Shown here one piece after another: positions 10,413 to 18,527 of a stretch of 64,000 bases of DNA; the stretch's first letter is position 1, and every line of letters starts with the position of its first letter. Origin of the DNA: Longispora fulva (GTDB lineage: Bacteria; Actinomycetota; Actinomycetes; Mycobacteriales; Micromonosporaceae). The DNA is taken from NCBI RefSeq assembly GCF_015751905.1, contig NZ_JADOUF010000001.1:7928501-7992500 (forward strand), written 5' to 3'. The position numbers and the translations under genes are program-made. A model generated the notes under the pieces. That model searched no databases. It worked only from the letters and a program-made list of their open reading frames with translations, and was not told where the DNA came from.

Positions 10413-10497
10413 AAAACCGCAGATCTGACGGTTACGGCGACCACCGACCCGCCGCGCGACGGCCGGAGCCCGGGGTGTCCCGGGCCTACGACAGGGG

Positions 10498-10531
10498 CCA
10501 GGCCCCGTTCTGAGGGGGGAACGGGGCCTGG
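10498..10531. terminator. Bidirectional terminator hairpin
   Basis: Perfect 13-bp stem CCAGGCCCCGTTC / GAACGGGGCCTGG with an 8-nt loop, no U tract, between the convergent Rrf2 and peptidase genes. Confidence 0.75.
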
Positions 10532-10562
10532 CCGGGTCCTGGAATGAGGACCCCGGGATGGT

Positions 10563-12641
10563 CTAACCCTCCACGCGGTGGTTCGCCCAGAAGGACGTCA
10601 GATCCGTGGAGCCGGCCGCCGCCTGGGCCGCGACCTTGAAGTCCGCGACCGTGGACACGCCGTACCAGTGCGACGCCGCGTAGTCGTGCAGCAGCGTCGT
10701 CATGGCCGTGGTGCCGATCAGGCGGCGCAGGTCGTGCAGCGTGCACTTGCCGTAGCCGTAGACGACCGTGGAGTAGCGCGAGGAGTGCGCGTCCCAGTAG
10801 CCCATGTTGTTGGTGAGCTTCTCCGCCGACGAGGCCCAGCTGATCGAGCAGCCGGAGCCGTCGATGCCCCGGTACAGGTCGGTGGCGTAGTCCGTGAAGC
10901 CCTCGTCGAGCCACGGGGTGGCGTACTGGTCGTCGCCGACGATCCCGTAGAACCACTGGTGCGCGATCTCGTGCGGCAGCGCGGTGCTGCTGACCAGGTC
11001 GAGCACGAAGCCCGGGTACTCCATCCCCCCGAACCAGAAGTTGTTGTCGATCACGGCGTCGAGCTCGGCGTACGGGTAGTTCCCGAACCGGGCCGAGTGC
11101 GCGTCGACGGCCGACTTGGCCAGGCTGTGCATGGAGTTGAGGTCGGCGCTGGAGATGCCGCTGACCCCGTAGGTGTTGACGATGACCCCGTTGCCCGAGG
11201 TGCCGGTCAGCTTGCTGAACGGGCCGGCCGCCCACGCGAAGTCGCGGACCTTGGTGGCCGTGGCGTGGGTGGTGGTGTTCGAGCCGCTGGTGGTCTCCGT
11301 CGAGGAGCCGGTCGCCGGGGTGAGCAGCGAGGTCGGGTGGACCAGGGTGACGTCCCAGTCGCTGATCAGGCTGTAGAAGGACTCGCCGTTGTTGGTGTAC
11401 GGGTCCAGGTGCCATCCGGCCGCGTCGCGCACCGCGAGCACCGGCACGGCGTTGCCGATCATGTTGTACGCGCCGTCGTAGCCGAACCGGTCGGCCCCGC
11501 TCGGCACGTCGATCCTCAGGTCGTACCCGATGGTGCCGCTCTGGCCCTGGGCCAGCGGCGTGGGCAGCGTGATCTTCAGGGCGGTGCAGTTCACCGACAG
11601 GGCCGAGGGCGTGCCGCCGGTGACGTTGGTGACCGTGATCGGCGTGGTCGGGCACGAGCCGTGCCAGTTGTCCCACAGGCGCAGGTACACCTCGGGCAGC
11701 GCGGTCGGCGAGGCGTTGGTGAAGCCGGTGCTCACGTGGCCGGTCCACGAGTGACCGTCGGAGTTGCTGGTCAGGCTGACCGTGTAGACGGGGCTGGCCG
11801 GGGTCCGGGTCGGGTCGTTGGACGCGCCGTTCACGGTCCAGGTGAAGGTGGCCGTGCCGGAGTTGTTGCCCGGGTCCTTGGCCGTGACGGTCACCGACGA
11901 GGAGCCGGTCGCGGTCGGGGTGCCGGAGATCAGGCCGGTGGACGCGTTGATGCCCAGCCCGGCCGGCAGCCCGGTCGCCGAGTAGGTCAGGGCGTCACCC
12001 TGCGGGTCGGTGGCCTGGATCTGGAGCGAGGCGGCCTGGTTGACCGTGGAGCTCTGGTTTCCCGGGTTGGTCACGGTCGGGCTCTGCCCGCCGCCGCCCC
12101 CGGTCAGGGTCAGCGAGACGTCGTCGATCACGAAGTTGGTGGCGAGGCTGGAGTCCTCGGTGCCGGTGAACTTCAGGGTCACGGTCTGGCCGATGTAGGA
12201 CGTCATGTTGACGGTCCGCTGGACGTAGCCGGTCGCGGCGTTGACGTTGGAGTAGCTGGCCACGGTCGTGGATCCGACCTGGGCGGTCAGCTTGTCGTAC
12301 ACCGTGGAGCCGGTCTCCTTGGTGTCGATGTGCAGCCAGTACGTCAGCGTGGCGGCGGTGCAGCCGGCCGGCAGCGTCAGCGACTGGCTGAGGGTGTCGG
12401 TGTGGGTGCTGCCGTATCCGTCCAGCCAGGCGATCTGGGTGCCGCCGTGCGCCGGTTCCGCGGTGGTCGCGGCGGAGACCACGCCGGAGGTGGCGGTCCA
12501 CGGGGTCGTGCCGGACTCGAAGCCCCCGTTGGCGACCACCTGGCTGGTGCAGTCCGCCGCGGCGGCCGGCGACGCGGCCCCCAGACTGCCGAGGAGCCCC
12601 GCCGCCAGGAGCAGCGTCGCCCCCATGACTGTGCGTCTCAT
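10563..12641 (-). CDS. Secreted M1-like metallopeptidase with N-terminal beta-sandwich and Ig-like domains
   Basis: 692 residues. Signal peptide with twin Arg and hydrophobic core ending ASPAAAADC (cleavage about 28-30). Then a jelly-roll/carbohydrate-binding-like module (about 30-180), a short Gly linker, a putative-Ig (He_PIG type) domain with GLPAGLGINASTGLISGTP (about 185-275), and an M1-type catalytic region with H557-E558-x2-H561 (HEIAHQWF) and Glu580 (WLDEGF). The exopeptidase GAMEN motif is represented by FGGMEYPG. ATG 12641 has AAAGGATC upstream; a longer frame to 12728 lacks a signal peptide start. Likely an extracellular aminopeptidase bound to the cell surface or to polysaccharide; substrate unknown. 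Confidence 0.85.
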   Translation of the reverse strand: MRRTVMGATLLLAAGLLGSLGAASPAAAADCTSQVVANGGFESGTTPWTATSGVVSAATTAEPAHGGTQIAWLDGYGSTHTDTLSQSLTLPAGCTAATLTYWLHIDTKETGSTVYDKLTAQVGSTTVASYSNVNAATGYVQRTVNMTSYIGQTVTLKFTGTEDSSLATNFVIDDVSLTLTGGGGGQSPTVTNPGNQSSTVNQAASLQIQATDPQGDALTYSATGLPAGLGINASTGLISGTPTATGSSSVTVTAKDPGNNSGTATFTWTVNGASNDPTRTPASPVYTVSLTSNSDGHSWTGHVSTGFTNASPTALPEVYLRLWDNWHGSCPTTPITVTNVTGGTPSALSVNCTALKITLPTPLAQGQSGTIGYDLRIDVPSGADRFGYDGAYNMIGNAVPVLAVRDAAGWHLDPYTNNGESFYSLISDWDVTLVHPTSLLTPATGSSTETTSGSNTTTHATATKVRDFAWAAGPFSKLTGTSGNGVIVNTYGVSGISSADLNSMHSLAKSAVDAHSARFGNYPYAELDAVIDNNFWFGGMEYPGFVLDLVSSTALPHEIAHQWFYGIVGDDQYATPWLDEGFTDYATDLYRGIDGSGCSISWASSAEKLTNNMGYWDAHSSRYSTVVYGYGKCTLHDLRRLIGTTAMTTLLHDYAASHWYGVSTVADFKVAAQAAAGSTDLTSFWANHRVEG

Positions 12642-12795
12642 CTGTGATCCTTTGCCCGAGGGGTCCGGCGCGGCGACCGGGAGGGTCGACAGTCCGGTTG
12701 GCGGCCAGAATGGCCCTGAACGCCGCACTAGGACAAGACACAGTTATTCACATGGGTTAATCGTTTGTTATGGGAAACAGGCTAAAACAGTGCAA

Positions 12796-13794
12796 TCAGG
12801 CGGATGCCGTCTCGCGCTCCGGCGTCGTGCGCTGCGCGGGGACCGCCACCGGCCGCCGGTCGTGCCACCACCTGTTGATCCGGTTCGTGAGGAACAGGGC
12901 CAGCGCCGCCGTCGCGAACCCGGCCGCCACGTCCACGGCGTAGTGCACCCGCAGGTACATCGTCGACAGGTACAGGCCGAGCGCGACCGGGAGGTACGTC
13001 CAGAACAACCGGCGCGCGTCCCGCCACATCAGCCCGAGGACCACGGTGGTCATCGCGGTGTGCAGGCTGGGGAACGCGTCGCGCGCGCTGCCCTTCATCT
13101 TGTTCAGGGTGTCCAGCAGGCCGCCGTGGCCCCAGTCGGTCAGCGGGTCGGGGTAGAGCTGCGCCTGGAAGATGTACGGGCCGACGGCGGGGACGAGCAG
13201 GTAGCCGCAGTACCCGATGAAGGCGGTGATCGCGATCGCCAGCGAGAAGTCGCGGAAGGCGTCCATCTTCCCCCGGAAGTACTGCAGCCCGGCGTAGACC
13301 GGCGGCGCGAACGCGTAGCTCACGTAGCAGTAGGTCATGATCGAGGTGAAGGTCGGCGAGCCGAGGTGGTCGTTGAGCCACCGGCCGACGTCGGTGCCGA
13401 ACACCGCGTGGTCGATCGCGACCAGGTGCCGGTCGACGATGTCGGGCCGCAGCACCGGGGTCAGGTCGTGCAGCGCCTCGTAGATCGCCATGCACGCGAA
13501 CAGCGGGCTGAACTCGCGGAGCGTGCGGCCGAGGGTGCGCCAGCCGGCGTTGGCCCGGGCGCGGTAACCGACGGTGTCGAGCCGGGCCCGCCAGAAGGCG
13601 CGGGCGTAGACCACGGCGCACATGCCGGCGACGATCGCGGGGAACCGGATGTCACTGACCAGGCGCAGGAGTGTGGAGTAGCCCTCGCCGGTGTAGACCA
13701 TGAGGACGACCAGCACCACACCAAAAAACAGGAAAAGGCATTCTTCCGGACGAAGGACTCGCCGAAAATCCCTTACGATCCCCGAATTCAGCAT
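12796..13794 (-). CDS. PAP2-superfamily membrane phosphatase/lipid transferase
   Basis: 332 residues with about six membrane helices. Phosphatase motifs: KMKGSARDAFPSLHTA (motifs 1-2, with PSLH) and YLRVHYAVDVAAG (motif 3, His and Asp). This matches the PAP2_3 group related to inositol-phosphorylceramide synthases; in actinomycetes such enzymes act on phospholipid or polyprenyl headgroups at the membrane. I choose ATG 13794 (MLNSGIVRDF) because TACGAT lies 6 nt upstream, as in other genes here; ATG 13872 in the same frame would add 26 residues and almost touch the divergent gene. The AT-rich gap 12642-12795 to the peptidase probably holds the peptidase promoter. Confidence 0.8.
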   Translation of the reverse strand: MLNSGIVRDFRRVLRPEECLFLFFGVVLVVLMVYTGEGYSTLLRLVSDIRFPAIVAGMCAVVYARAFWRARLDTVGYRARANAGWRTLGRTLREFSPLFACMAIYEALHDLTPVLRPDIVDRHLVAIDHAVFGTDVGRWLNDHLGSPTFTSIMTYCYVSYAFAPPVYAGLQYFRGKMDAFRDFSLAIAITAFIGYCGYLLVPAVGPYIFQAQLYPDPLTDWGHGGLLDTLNKMKGSARDAFPSLHTAMTTVVLGLMWRDARRLFWTYLPVALGLYLSTMYLRVHYAVDVAAGFATAALALFLTNRINRWWHDRRPVAVPAQRTTPERETASA

Positions 13795-13800
13795 CAGCGG

Positions 13801-13806
13801 ATCGTA
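13801..13806 (-). promoter_or_regulatory. -10 box TACGAT (leaderless) for the PAP2 gene
   Basis: On the minus strand TACGAT is followed by 6 nt and ATG 13794. Confidence 0.45.
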
Positions 13807-13898
13807 CTTCGCGTGATCGACGGACGTCGCGCCGGTAAACGCCAGGAGACTCCGCTCACCGTATTGACCCATTGGGATGTATCACTGAGGATCGGCGC

Positions 13899-15149
13899 AT
13901 GACCTCACCCTTTGCCCGCAGCGTCGCGGTTCTCGCGCTTGTTGGCGGATTCCTGTCAGTAGCGGCCCCCGCGACGGCCGCCCCGAGCTGCCGGGACGCC
14001 TCCGTTCCCCTGACCGTGGAGGAGACCCGGCTCACCAGGACCATCGGCGCCGACCCCACCCCGGTGCCCGCCCGGCTGATCAGGTCCGGCGGCCTCGACG
14101 GCCTGGTCGCGACCTTCGAGACCTCCCTGTGCCACGTGCCGAACCGGCGCGCCGCCGAACTCGCCGTCGACGTCGCGGGCCGGCTGCTGTGGGAGACCGC
14201 CGTCGCCCGGGGCGGCGACGACCGTCCGTTGTACTGGGCCCGCCTCACCCTCACCCGCGCCCTGCGCCAGTGGACGCCCCGGTTCACGGTCTCGCACCCC
14301 GACCTGGAGGGCCGGCTCGAGCGCGCCTCCCGGGGCATCACCAGCTCGGCCTTCGCGCCCGGTACCCGGAAACTGTTCGTCTCCGGCTTCGACCCCTTCC
14401 TTCTGGACACCGAGATCCGGCGCAGCAACCCGTCCGGCGTGAACGCGCTCGCCCTCGACGGGAAGTGGATCACCGTGGACGGCGAGCCGGTCCAGATCCA
14501 GACCGCGATGTTCCCGGTCCGCTACGCCGACTTCGACCACGGCATGGTCGAGGACGCCTTCCGTGCGCACCTCGCGCCGGGCCCGCAGCGCGCCGACCTG
14601 GTCGTCACGGTCAGCCAGGGCCGGCCCGGCCAGTTCGACCTGGAGGTCAACAACGGCCGGCGGCGTTCGGTGTCCTCGATCGGGGACAACGACAACGTCT
14701 GGGGCGGCGGCAGTGTCACCGCGCCGCTGACCTTCCCCGGCGTCGGCCCGGGCGCGGAGTTCGTGCCCACCTCGCTGCCCGTGGACGCGATGCGCACCGC
14801 GACCGGCCGGTTCCCGGTGCTCGTCAACCACTCGGTGACGGAGATCCCGGCCGGCGGCACCGGCCCGGTGTTCCGCCCCGACGGCCCGACCCCGGGCTCG
14901 GTGGCCGTGAACGGCGGCGGTGGCGGCTACCTGTCCAACGAGATCGCCTACCGGGCCACCCGGCTGCGGGTCGAACTCGGCGCGCCGGTCGCCGGCGGGC
15001 ACGTGCACACCCCGGTCCTGGACTTCGGCGCGGGCAACACCACCGAGCTCACCGACCCGGTGTTCGAGGCCAACCGGTCCGACATGACCGCCCAGCTCCT
15101 GCTCATTCTGCGGGCCGGAATCAGCGCGCGTGTCGCAATTGCTCAATAG
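13899..15149 (+). CDS. Secreted pyroglutamyl-peptidase-like (C15 fold) protein with Ser in place of the catalytic Cys
   Basis: 416 residues; signal peptide MTSPFARSVAVLALVGGF ending near ATAAPSC. The part from about 150 resembles pyrrolidone carboxylate peptidase: KLFVSGFDPF with NPSG (compare VTGFEPF...NPS), VVTVSQGRPG, DNDN, YLSNEIAYR and GGHVHTPVLDF. In active C15 enzymes YLSN is YLCN or VCNY; here Ser346 stands at that place, with His368 conserved 22 residues on. The usual Glu (ERVAIN) is not obvious. The roughly 130-residue N-terminal extension is unrecognised. Either a serine variant or a non-catalytic relative, exported. ATG 13899 chosen for signal peptide and GAGGAT 6 nt upstream. Confidence 0.75.
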   Translation: MTSPFARSVAVLALVGGFLSVAAPATAAPSCRDASVPLTVEETRLTRTIGADPTPVPARLIRSGGLDGLVATFETSLCHVPNRRAAELAVDVAGRLLWETAVARGGDDRPLYWARLTLTRALRQWTPRFTVSHPDLEGRLERASRGITSSAFAPGTRKLFVSGFDPFLLDTEIRRSNPSGVNALALDGKWITVDGEPVQIQTAMFPVRYADFDHGMVEDAFRAHLAPGPQRADLVVTVSQGRPGQFDLEVNNGRRRSVSSIGDNDNVWGGGSVTAPLTFPGVGPGAEFVPTSLPVDAMRTATGRFPVLVNHSVTEIPAGGTGPVFRPDGPTPGSVAVNGGGGGYLSNEIAYRATRLRVELGAPVAGGHVHTPVLDFGAGNTTELTDPVFEANRSDMTAQLLLILRAGISARVAIAQ

Positions 15150-15166
15150 GAGTAAATAGATACTCT
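15139..15166 (+). promoter_or_regulatory. Promoter of the Ser-Pro-rich surface protein gene
   Basis: TTGCTC (15139-15144), 16-bp spacer, TACTCT (15161-15166), inside an AT-rich patch overlapping the end of the upstream gene; gives a leader of about 30 nt. Confidence 0.5.
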
Positions 15167-15201
15167 GACGACGCTTGGACCCATCGGCCTCGGGGGGCGT
15201 C

Positions 15202-16734
15202 GTGGCGGACAGGAACACAAGGCACGGTGCGGTAGCCATTGTTGTCGGACTCCTGGCCGCCACGGCGTTCTCCCTGGCCGTGAGCCCGCCCGGATTCGCG
15301 GACCCGCTGCCGGGCGGGCTCGGGCCGTGCGTCCCGGGCAGCTGCCCGGCGGTCTGGCCGGACCCCAACAGCAACGCGCCCACCGGGTACGACAACGGGA
15401 TCAACACCTTCGTCGGCACCGACTACCTGGTCCGGGAGGCGGTCGCCGAGTCGGAGGGCCGGATCGTGGTCCTCGGCAACTTCGACATGAACAAGTCCAG
15501 CGGCTCCTCCATCTACAACGTCGGCGTGGTCGGCTCCGGCTCCCGGATCCCGCCGCCGGTCGGCAGCGACTACCTCACCGTCGGCGGGGACGTGACCGTC
15601 GCGACCGGCCAGCACCTCGCGGCTGACGGCGGCGTGGTGAAGTACGCCGGCTCCCTGTCCATGACCGGCACGGTCACCGACACCTCGGTCCGGGACGACA
15701 AGGCCGTCGACGGGTACGCCCACCTGCGCGCCGACCTCGAGGCCGCCTCGAAGTGCTACGCGGACGCCAACCGGGTCGCGCCGACGGGCACTTTCAAGGT
15801 CGCGTTCTCGACGGCCACCTTCACCGGCGACGGCAGCGCGATGTTGCAGGTGATCAACGTCGACGCCGACATCGTCGCGGCCAACGGCACCGGCGCCGTG
15901 GACATGGTGTTCGCCAACATGCCGGCCGGCGCCACGATCCTGATCAACGTCGTCAAGACCGGCACCCTGGTCGTGCGGACCACGAGCGGGGCGGAGGCGA
16001 ACTGGACGCCGTTCCGCCGGAAGTTGCTGTGGAACGTGCCGTCGGCGGACACGATCGCGTTCGACGGCTCAGGCCAGTACCAGGGGAGCGTGCTCGTCGG
16101 GAACCCCGCGAGCATGACGACCGTGCGGATGCCCGGCATGAACGGGCGGTTCTTCACCACGGGTGGGTTGACGCACGCGTCGTTGGCGACCGGGGGAGGC
16201 GGGCAGGAACTGCACTCCTATCCGTTCGACGGGGATCTGCCCCGGTGCACCCAGCCGAGACCGACGCCGAGCCGCACGGCGACGCCGACTCCTACCGCCA
16301 GCCCTAGCCCTAGCCCTAGCCCGAGCCGCAGTCCCAGTCCGAGCCCGAGTCCGAGTCCGAGTCCGAGTCCGAGTCCGAGCCCGAGTCCGAGCCCGAGTCC
16401 GAGCCCCAGTCCGAGTCCTAGCCCGAGTCCTAGCCCGAGTCCTAGCCCGAGTCCTAGCCCGAGTCCGAGTCCGAGCCCCAGTCCGAGTCCTAGCCCGAGT
16501 CCGAGCCCTAGTCCGAGTCCGAGTGACAGCCCGAGCCCCGGCCCGGTGCCGTCGTGGTCGGGTGAGCCCACGAGCGGCACCCCCGTGGTGGTGCCGACCA
16601 CTCCGACGCCGGACGGCGGCGGCCTGGTCGTGACCGGTGGCCGGGTGCAACTCCTGCTCGGGGTGGCCGTGAGCCTGGTGCTGGCCGGCGTGGGCCTGCT
16701 CCTCGCCCTGCGCCGTCGCCGACTGGCCGACTGA
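15202..16734 (+). CDS. Choice-of-anchor A domain surface protein with Ser-Pro stalk and C-terminal membrane anchor
   Basis: 510 residues. N-terminal signal peptide (hydrophobic [16 protein letters not shown], cleavage near FADP). Residues about 40-345 form a choice-of-anchor A domain ([43 protein letters not shown]). Residues 367-441 are an almost perfect Ser-Pro repeat, then a spacer, LVVTGG (a degenerate LPxTG-like motif), a hydrophobic helix and RRRRLAD. So the head is held away from the membrane on a rigid stalk, anchored by the C-terminal helix or a sortase. GTG 15202 follows GGGGGG with 4-nt spacing; TTG 15175 is in frame but lacks a ribosome site. Role probably adhesion or matrix; ligand unknown. 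Confidence 0.82.
   Translation: MADRNTRHGAVAIVVGLLAATAFSLAVSPPGFADPLPGGLGPCVPGSCPAVWPDPNSNAPTGYDNGINTFVGTDYLVREAVAESEGRIVVLGNFDMNKSSGSSIYNVGVVGSGSRIPPPVGSDYLTVGGDVTVATGQHLAADGGVVKYAGSLSMTGTVTDTSVRDDKAVDGYAHLRADLEAASKCYADANRVAPTGTFKVAFSTATFTGDGSAMLQVINVDADIVAANGTGAVDMVFANMPAGATILINVVKTGTLVVRTTSGAEANWTPFRRKLLWNVPSADTIAFDGSGQYQGSVLVGNPASMTTVRMPGMNGRFFTTGGLTHASLATGGGGQELHSYPFDGDLPRCTQPRPTPSRTATPTPTASPSPSPSPSRSPSPSPSPSPSPSPSPSPSPSPSPSPSPSPSPSPSPSPSPSPSPSPSPSPSPSPSPSPSPSPSPSDSPSPGPVPSWSGEPTSGTPVVVPTTPTPDGGGLVVTGGRVQLLLGVAVSLVLAGVGLLLALRRRRLAD
16300..16524 (+). repeat. Hexanucleotide-type Ser-Pro codon repeat
   Basis: 75 codons encoding Ser-Pro about 37 times with one Arg interruption near the start. 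Codons alternate AGC/AGT and CCG/CCT/CCC so units are near-identical 6-mers (CCGAGT, CCGAGC, CCTAGC). Such arrays change length by slippage or unequal recombination. Confidence 0.9.
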
Positions 16735-16743
16735 CCGCCCTGA

Positions 16744-16775
16744 TCCTCCCGGCCCGACCCACCGGGTCGGGAGGA
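16744..16775 (+). terminator. Terminator-like hairpin after the surface protein gene
   Basis: CCCGACCC-ACC-GGGTCGGG core stem of 8 bp, extendable by the flanking TCCTCCC/GGGAGGA across a small bulge. Ten bases after the stop codon. Confidence 0.6.
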
Positions 16776-16879
16776 CGACCAGCCGCGACCAAGCCACCTG
16801 CGCCCCGGCCGGACTGCGCCCGCCCGGGCCGGACAGGGCGGCCTGTGCCGACCGGTACCCGGAAAATCGGGGTTTCGGG

Positions 16880-17149
16880 TCAGCGCACGATCCGGATCCG
16901 GTTCTCGCCGGGGTCCTCCATCTCGGAGGCGGCCTCGATCAGCAGCCGGTGTCCGAGGTCCGACATCGCCCGGGCGACGGCGAGTTCGTCGCCGATCTCG
17001 GGGACGTCGTCGTCGGCGGGGTTCAGTTGCGCCCAGCCGACGCCTTTCATGCCGAAGACGTCACCAGCGGTCAGCCGGGCCTCGGCGCGGGTACGCCCGT
17101 CGCTCTCCTCGATCAGGATGTCGACGGACCATTGCTTCGACGGGGACAT
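16880..17149 (-). CDS. DUF1876 family small protein
   Basis: 89 residues starting MSPSKQWSVDILIEE, with the family's WSVDI, GxGWAQLNPAD and VPEIGDELAVARAMSDL features; ends IRIVR. DUF1876 proteins are small cytoplasmic actinobacterial proteins with a double-stranded-RNA-binding-like fold and no established role. ATG 17149 has GGAGG 6 nt upstream. Convergent with the surface protein gene across 145 nt; downstream of the LCP gene on the same strand (88-nt gap) and possibly co-transcribed with it. Confidence 0.85.
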   Translation of the reverse strand: MSPSKQWSVDILIEESDGRTRAEARLTAGDVFGMKGVGWAQLNPADDDVPEIGDELAVARAMSDLGHRLLIEAASEMEDPGENRIRIVR

Positions 17150-17237
17150 GGTCGACCTCCGATGCGGGCGGGATGTCTCCCTCCAGAGTGCGTCCGGTAC
17201 GGGGCCCGGCACGGGGGAACGGCCCAAAACGGTGTTC

Positions 17238-18233
17238 TCAGCCTGGTGGCTGGCCGCAGTCGCGGGTCGGGTGGGTGCTCAGCCAGCCGGGGACGTCATC
17301 GGCGGCCACCGCCGCGTACAGCGGCCGGGCCTGGGCCGGGTCGGACCACACCACGCTCTGGTCGCCGACCGAGCCGGTACCGGCGCTCGGACTGGTCAGG
17401 CAGGTGAACTGCCCCGCGCGCAGGTCCCGTAGCTCGATCGCGGTGTCGACCAGCGCGAAACCGGTGTCCACCACCACGGCCCGCGCGGCGGTCTCCAGGA
17501 ACGTCCGGAGCGCGAACGGGTTGGTCAGCATCCCGATGTTGGCGGCCTTGGCGAGCATCGCGATGAGGTACCCCTGCTGGTGCCGGATCCGGGTGAAGTC
17601 CCCGTCGGCGAACTGCTTGCGCTGCCGGATGTACTCCAGGGCCGACGCGCCGTCGAAGTGGTCCGTGCCCCGGGGCCAGAACCGGTGGCCCTCGAAGGTG
17701 GAGGTGGTGTCCTGCTCGACCACCATGTCCACCCCGCCCAGCGCGTCGGTCACCGCGACCAGCCCGCCGAAGTCGATCATCGCGACGTGGTCGATCCGGA
17801 CTCCGGTGAACTCCTCGACGGTGCGGATCGCGAGCGGCAGCCCACCCCAGGCCAGCGCCGCGTTGATCTTCGCGTCGGCGTCGCCGGTGCCGCCGTTCGG
17901 GTTCGCGGGCACGTGGACCCAGGTGTCCCGGGGGATGGAGACCAGGTACGCCGCGTCGTGGCTCGCCGGCACGTGCACCAGGATCAGGGTGTCGCTGCGC
18001 GACCCGTCGAGCATGTCCTCCGGGTTGCGCGAGTCGGTGCCGAGCAGCAGCACGTTCAGCGCGCCGGGCACCACCCGCTGCGGCCGCTCCTCGTGCAGGC
18101 CGGCGAACGCGTCGGTGCGGGGGACCCGCGATTCCAGGGACCGGGCGTAGGACCAGGCTGCCAGGCCAGCGCCGACGAGCACCAGCGCCACGGCGGCCGC
18201 CAGCAGCAGCAGGATCCGGCGTCGCTGGGACAC
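17238..18233 (-). CDS. LytR-CpsA-Psr (LCP) family protein
   Basis: 331 residues: short cytoplasmic tail with RRR, one membrane helix (about 7-30), then an extracytoplasmic LCP domain. Motifs: GTDSRNP, GSRSDTLILVHVP, SIPRDTWVHVP, KINAALAWGG, EYIRQRK and RIRHQQ; the clustered Asp and Arg residues bind the pyrophosphate of polyprenyl-linked glycans. LCP enzymes transfer teichoic acid, capsule or arabinogalactan-like polymers to peptidoglycan. The reading frame extends to 18410, but that would run through the tRNA gene; GTG 18233 with a -10 box 6 nt upstream is the credible start. 18246-18385 holds nothing obvious. Confidence 0.88.
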   Translation of the reverse strand: MSQRRRILLLLAAAVALVLVGAGLAAWSYARSLESRVPRTDAFAGLHEERPQRVVPGALNVLLLGTDSRNPEDMLDGSRSDTLILVHVPASHDAAYLVSIPRDTWVHVPANPNGGTGDADAKINAALAWGGLPLAIRTVEEFTGVRIDHVAMIDFGGLVAVTDALGGVDMVVEQDTTSTFEGHRFWPRGTDHFDGASALEYIRQRKQFADGDFTRIRHQQGYLIAMLAKAANIGMLTNPFALRTFLETAARAVVVDTGFALVDTAIELRDLRAGQFTCLTSPSAGTGSVGDQSVVWSDPAQARPLYAAVAADDVPGWLSTHPTRDCGQPPG

Positions 18234-18239
18234 CTTCTC

Positions 18240-18245
18240 ACCGTA
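18240..18245 (-). promoter_or_regulatory. -10 box TACGGT of the LCP gene (leaderless)
   Basis: Minus-strand TACGGT, 6 nt, then GTG 18233. Confidence 0.55.
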
Positions 18246-18385
18246 GCCACGGGGTATCGGCGGGGCGGAGGCCGTCGGGGCGGCGTACAACCTCCGAACA
18301 CTGGCCGACCGGGGCGCACAATGAGAACGGTCCGTGACGACGGATTCTCCATCAGTCACGGACCGGCGGTGCGTGGTCGTGAGAG

Positions 18386-18459
18386 TGCCCCCGGTGGGAT
18401 TCGAACCCACACTGGCGGTGGTTTGAGCACCGTGACTCTGCCGATTGGTCTACAGGGGC
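18386..18459 (-). tRNA. tRNA-Leu, anticodon CAA, with short variable loop
   Basis: 74 nt. Acceptor GCCCCTG pairs with CGGGGGC (one G-U); D arm GAC/GTC; anticodon stem CGGTG/CACCG enclosing CTCAAAC, so the anticodon is CAA (plus-strand 18423-18425); T arm GTGGG-TTCGAAT-CCCAC; discriminator A. CCA is not encoded. The variable region is only 5 nt (CCAGT), whereas leucine tRNAs normally have a long variable arm. The fold is otherwise canonical. Lies head to head with pdtaR. Confidence 0.88.
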
Positions 18460-18483
18460 GCAAGGCGGCACCAGCATACCCAC

Positions 18484-18489
18484 TACGCT
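18484..18489 (+). promoter_or_regulatory. -10 box of pdtaR
   Basis: TACGCT at 18484-18489 predicts a start near 18496 and a leader of about 32 nt with an AGGAGG ribosome binding site. Confidence 0.45.
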
Positions 18490-18527
18490 GATGCCGACAG
18501 TAGTGACCCGCCAGGAGGTACCCGACC

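Noticed and set aside
16218..16601. Minus-strand frame encoding poly Gly-Leu
   Set aside because: Reverse complement of the Ser-Pro codon repeat; not a gene.
18234..18410. N-terminal extension of the LCP protein
   Set aside because: Would be translated through the tRNA-Leu gene; the -10 box next to GTG 18233 gives a better start.
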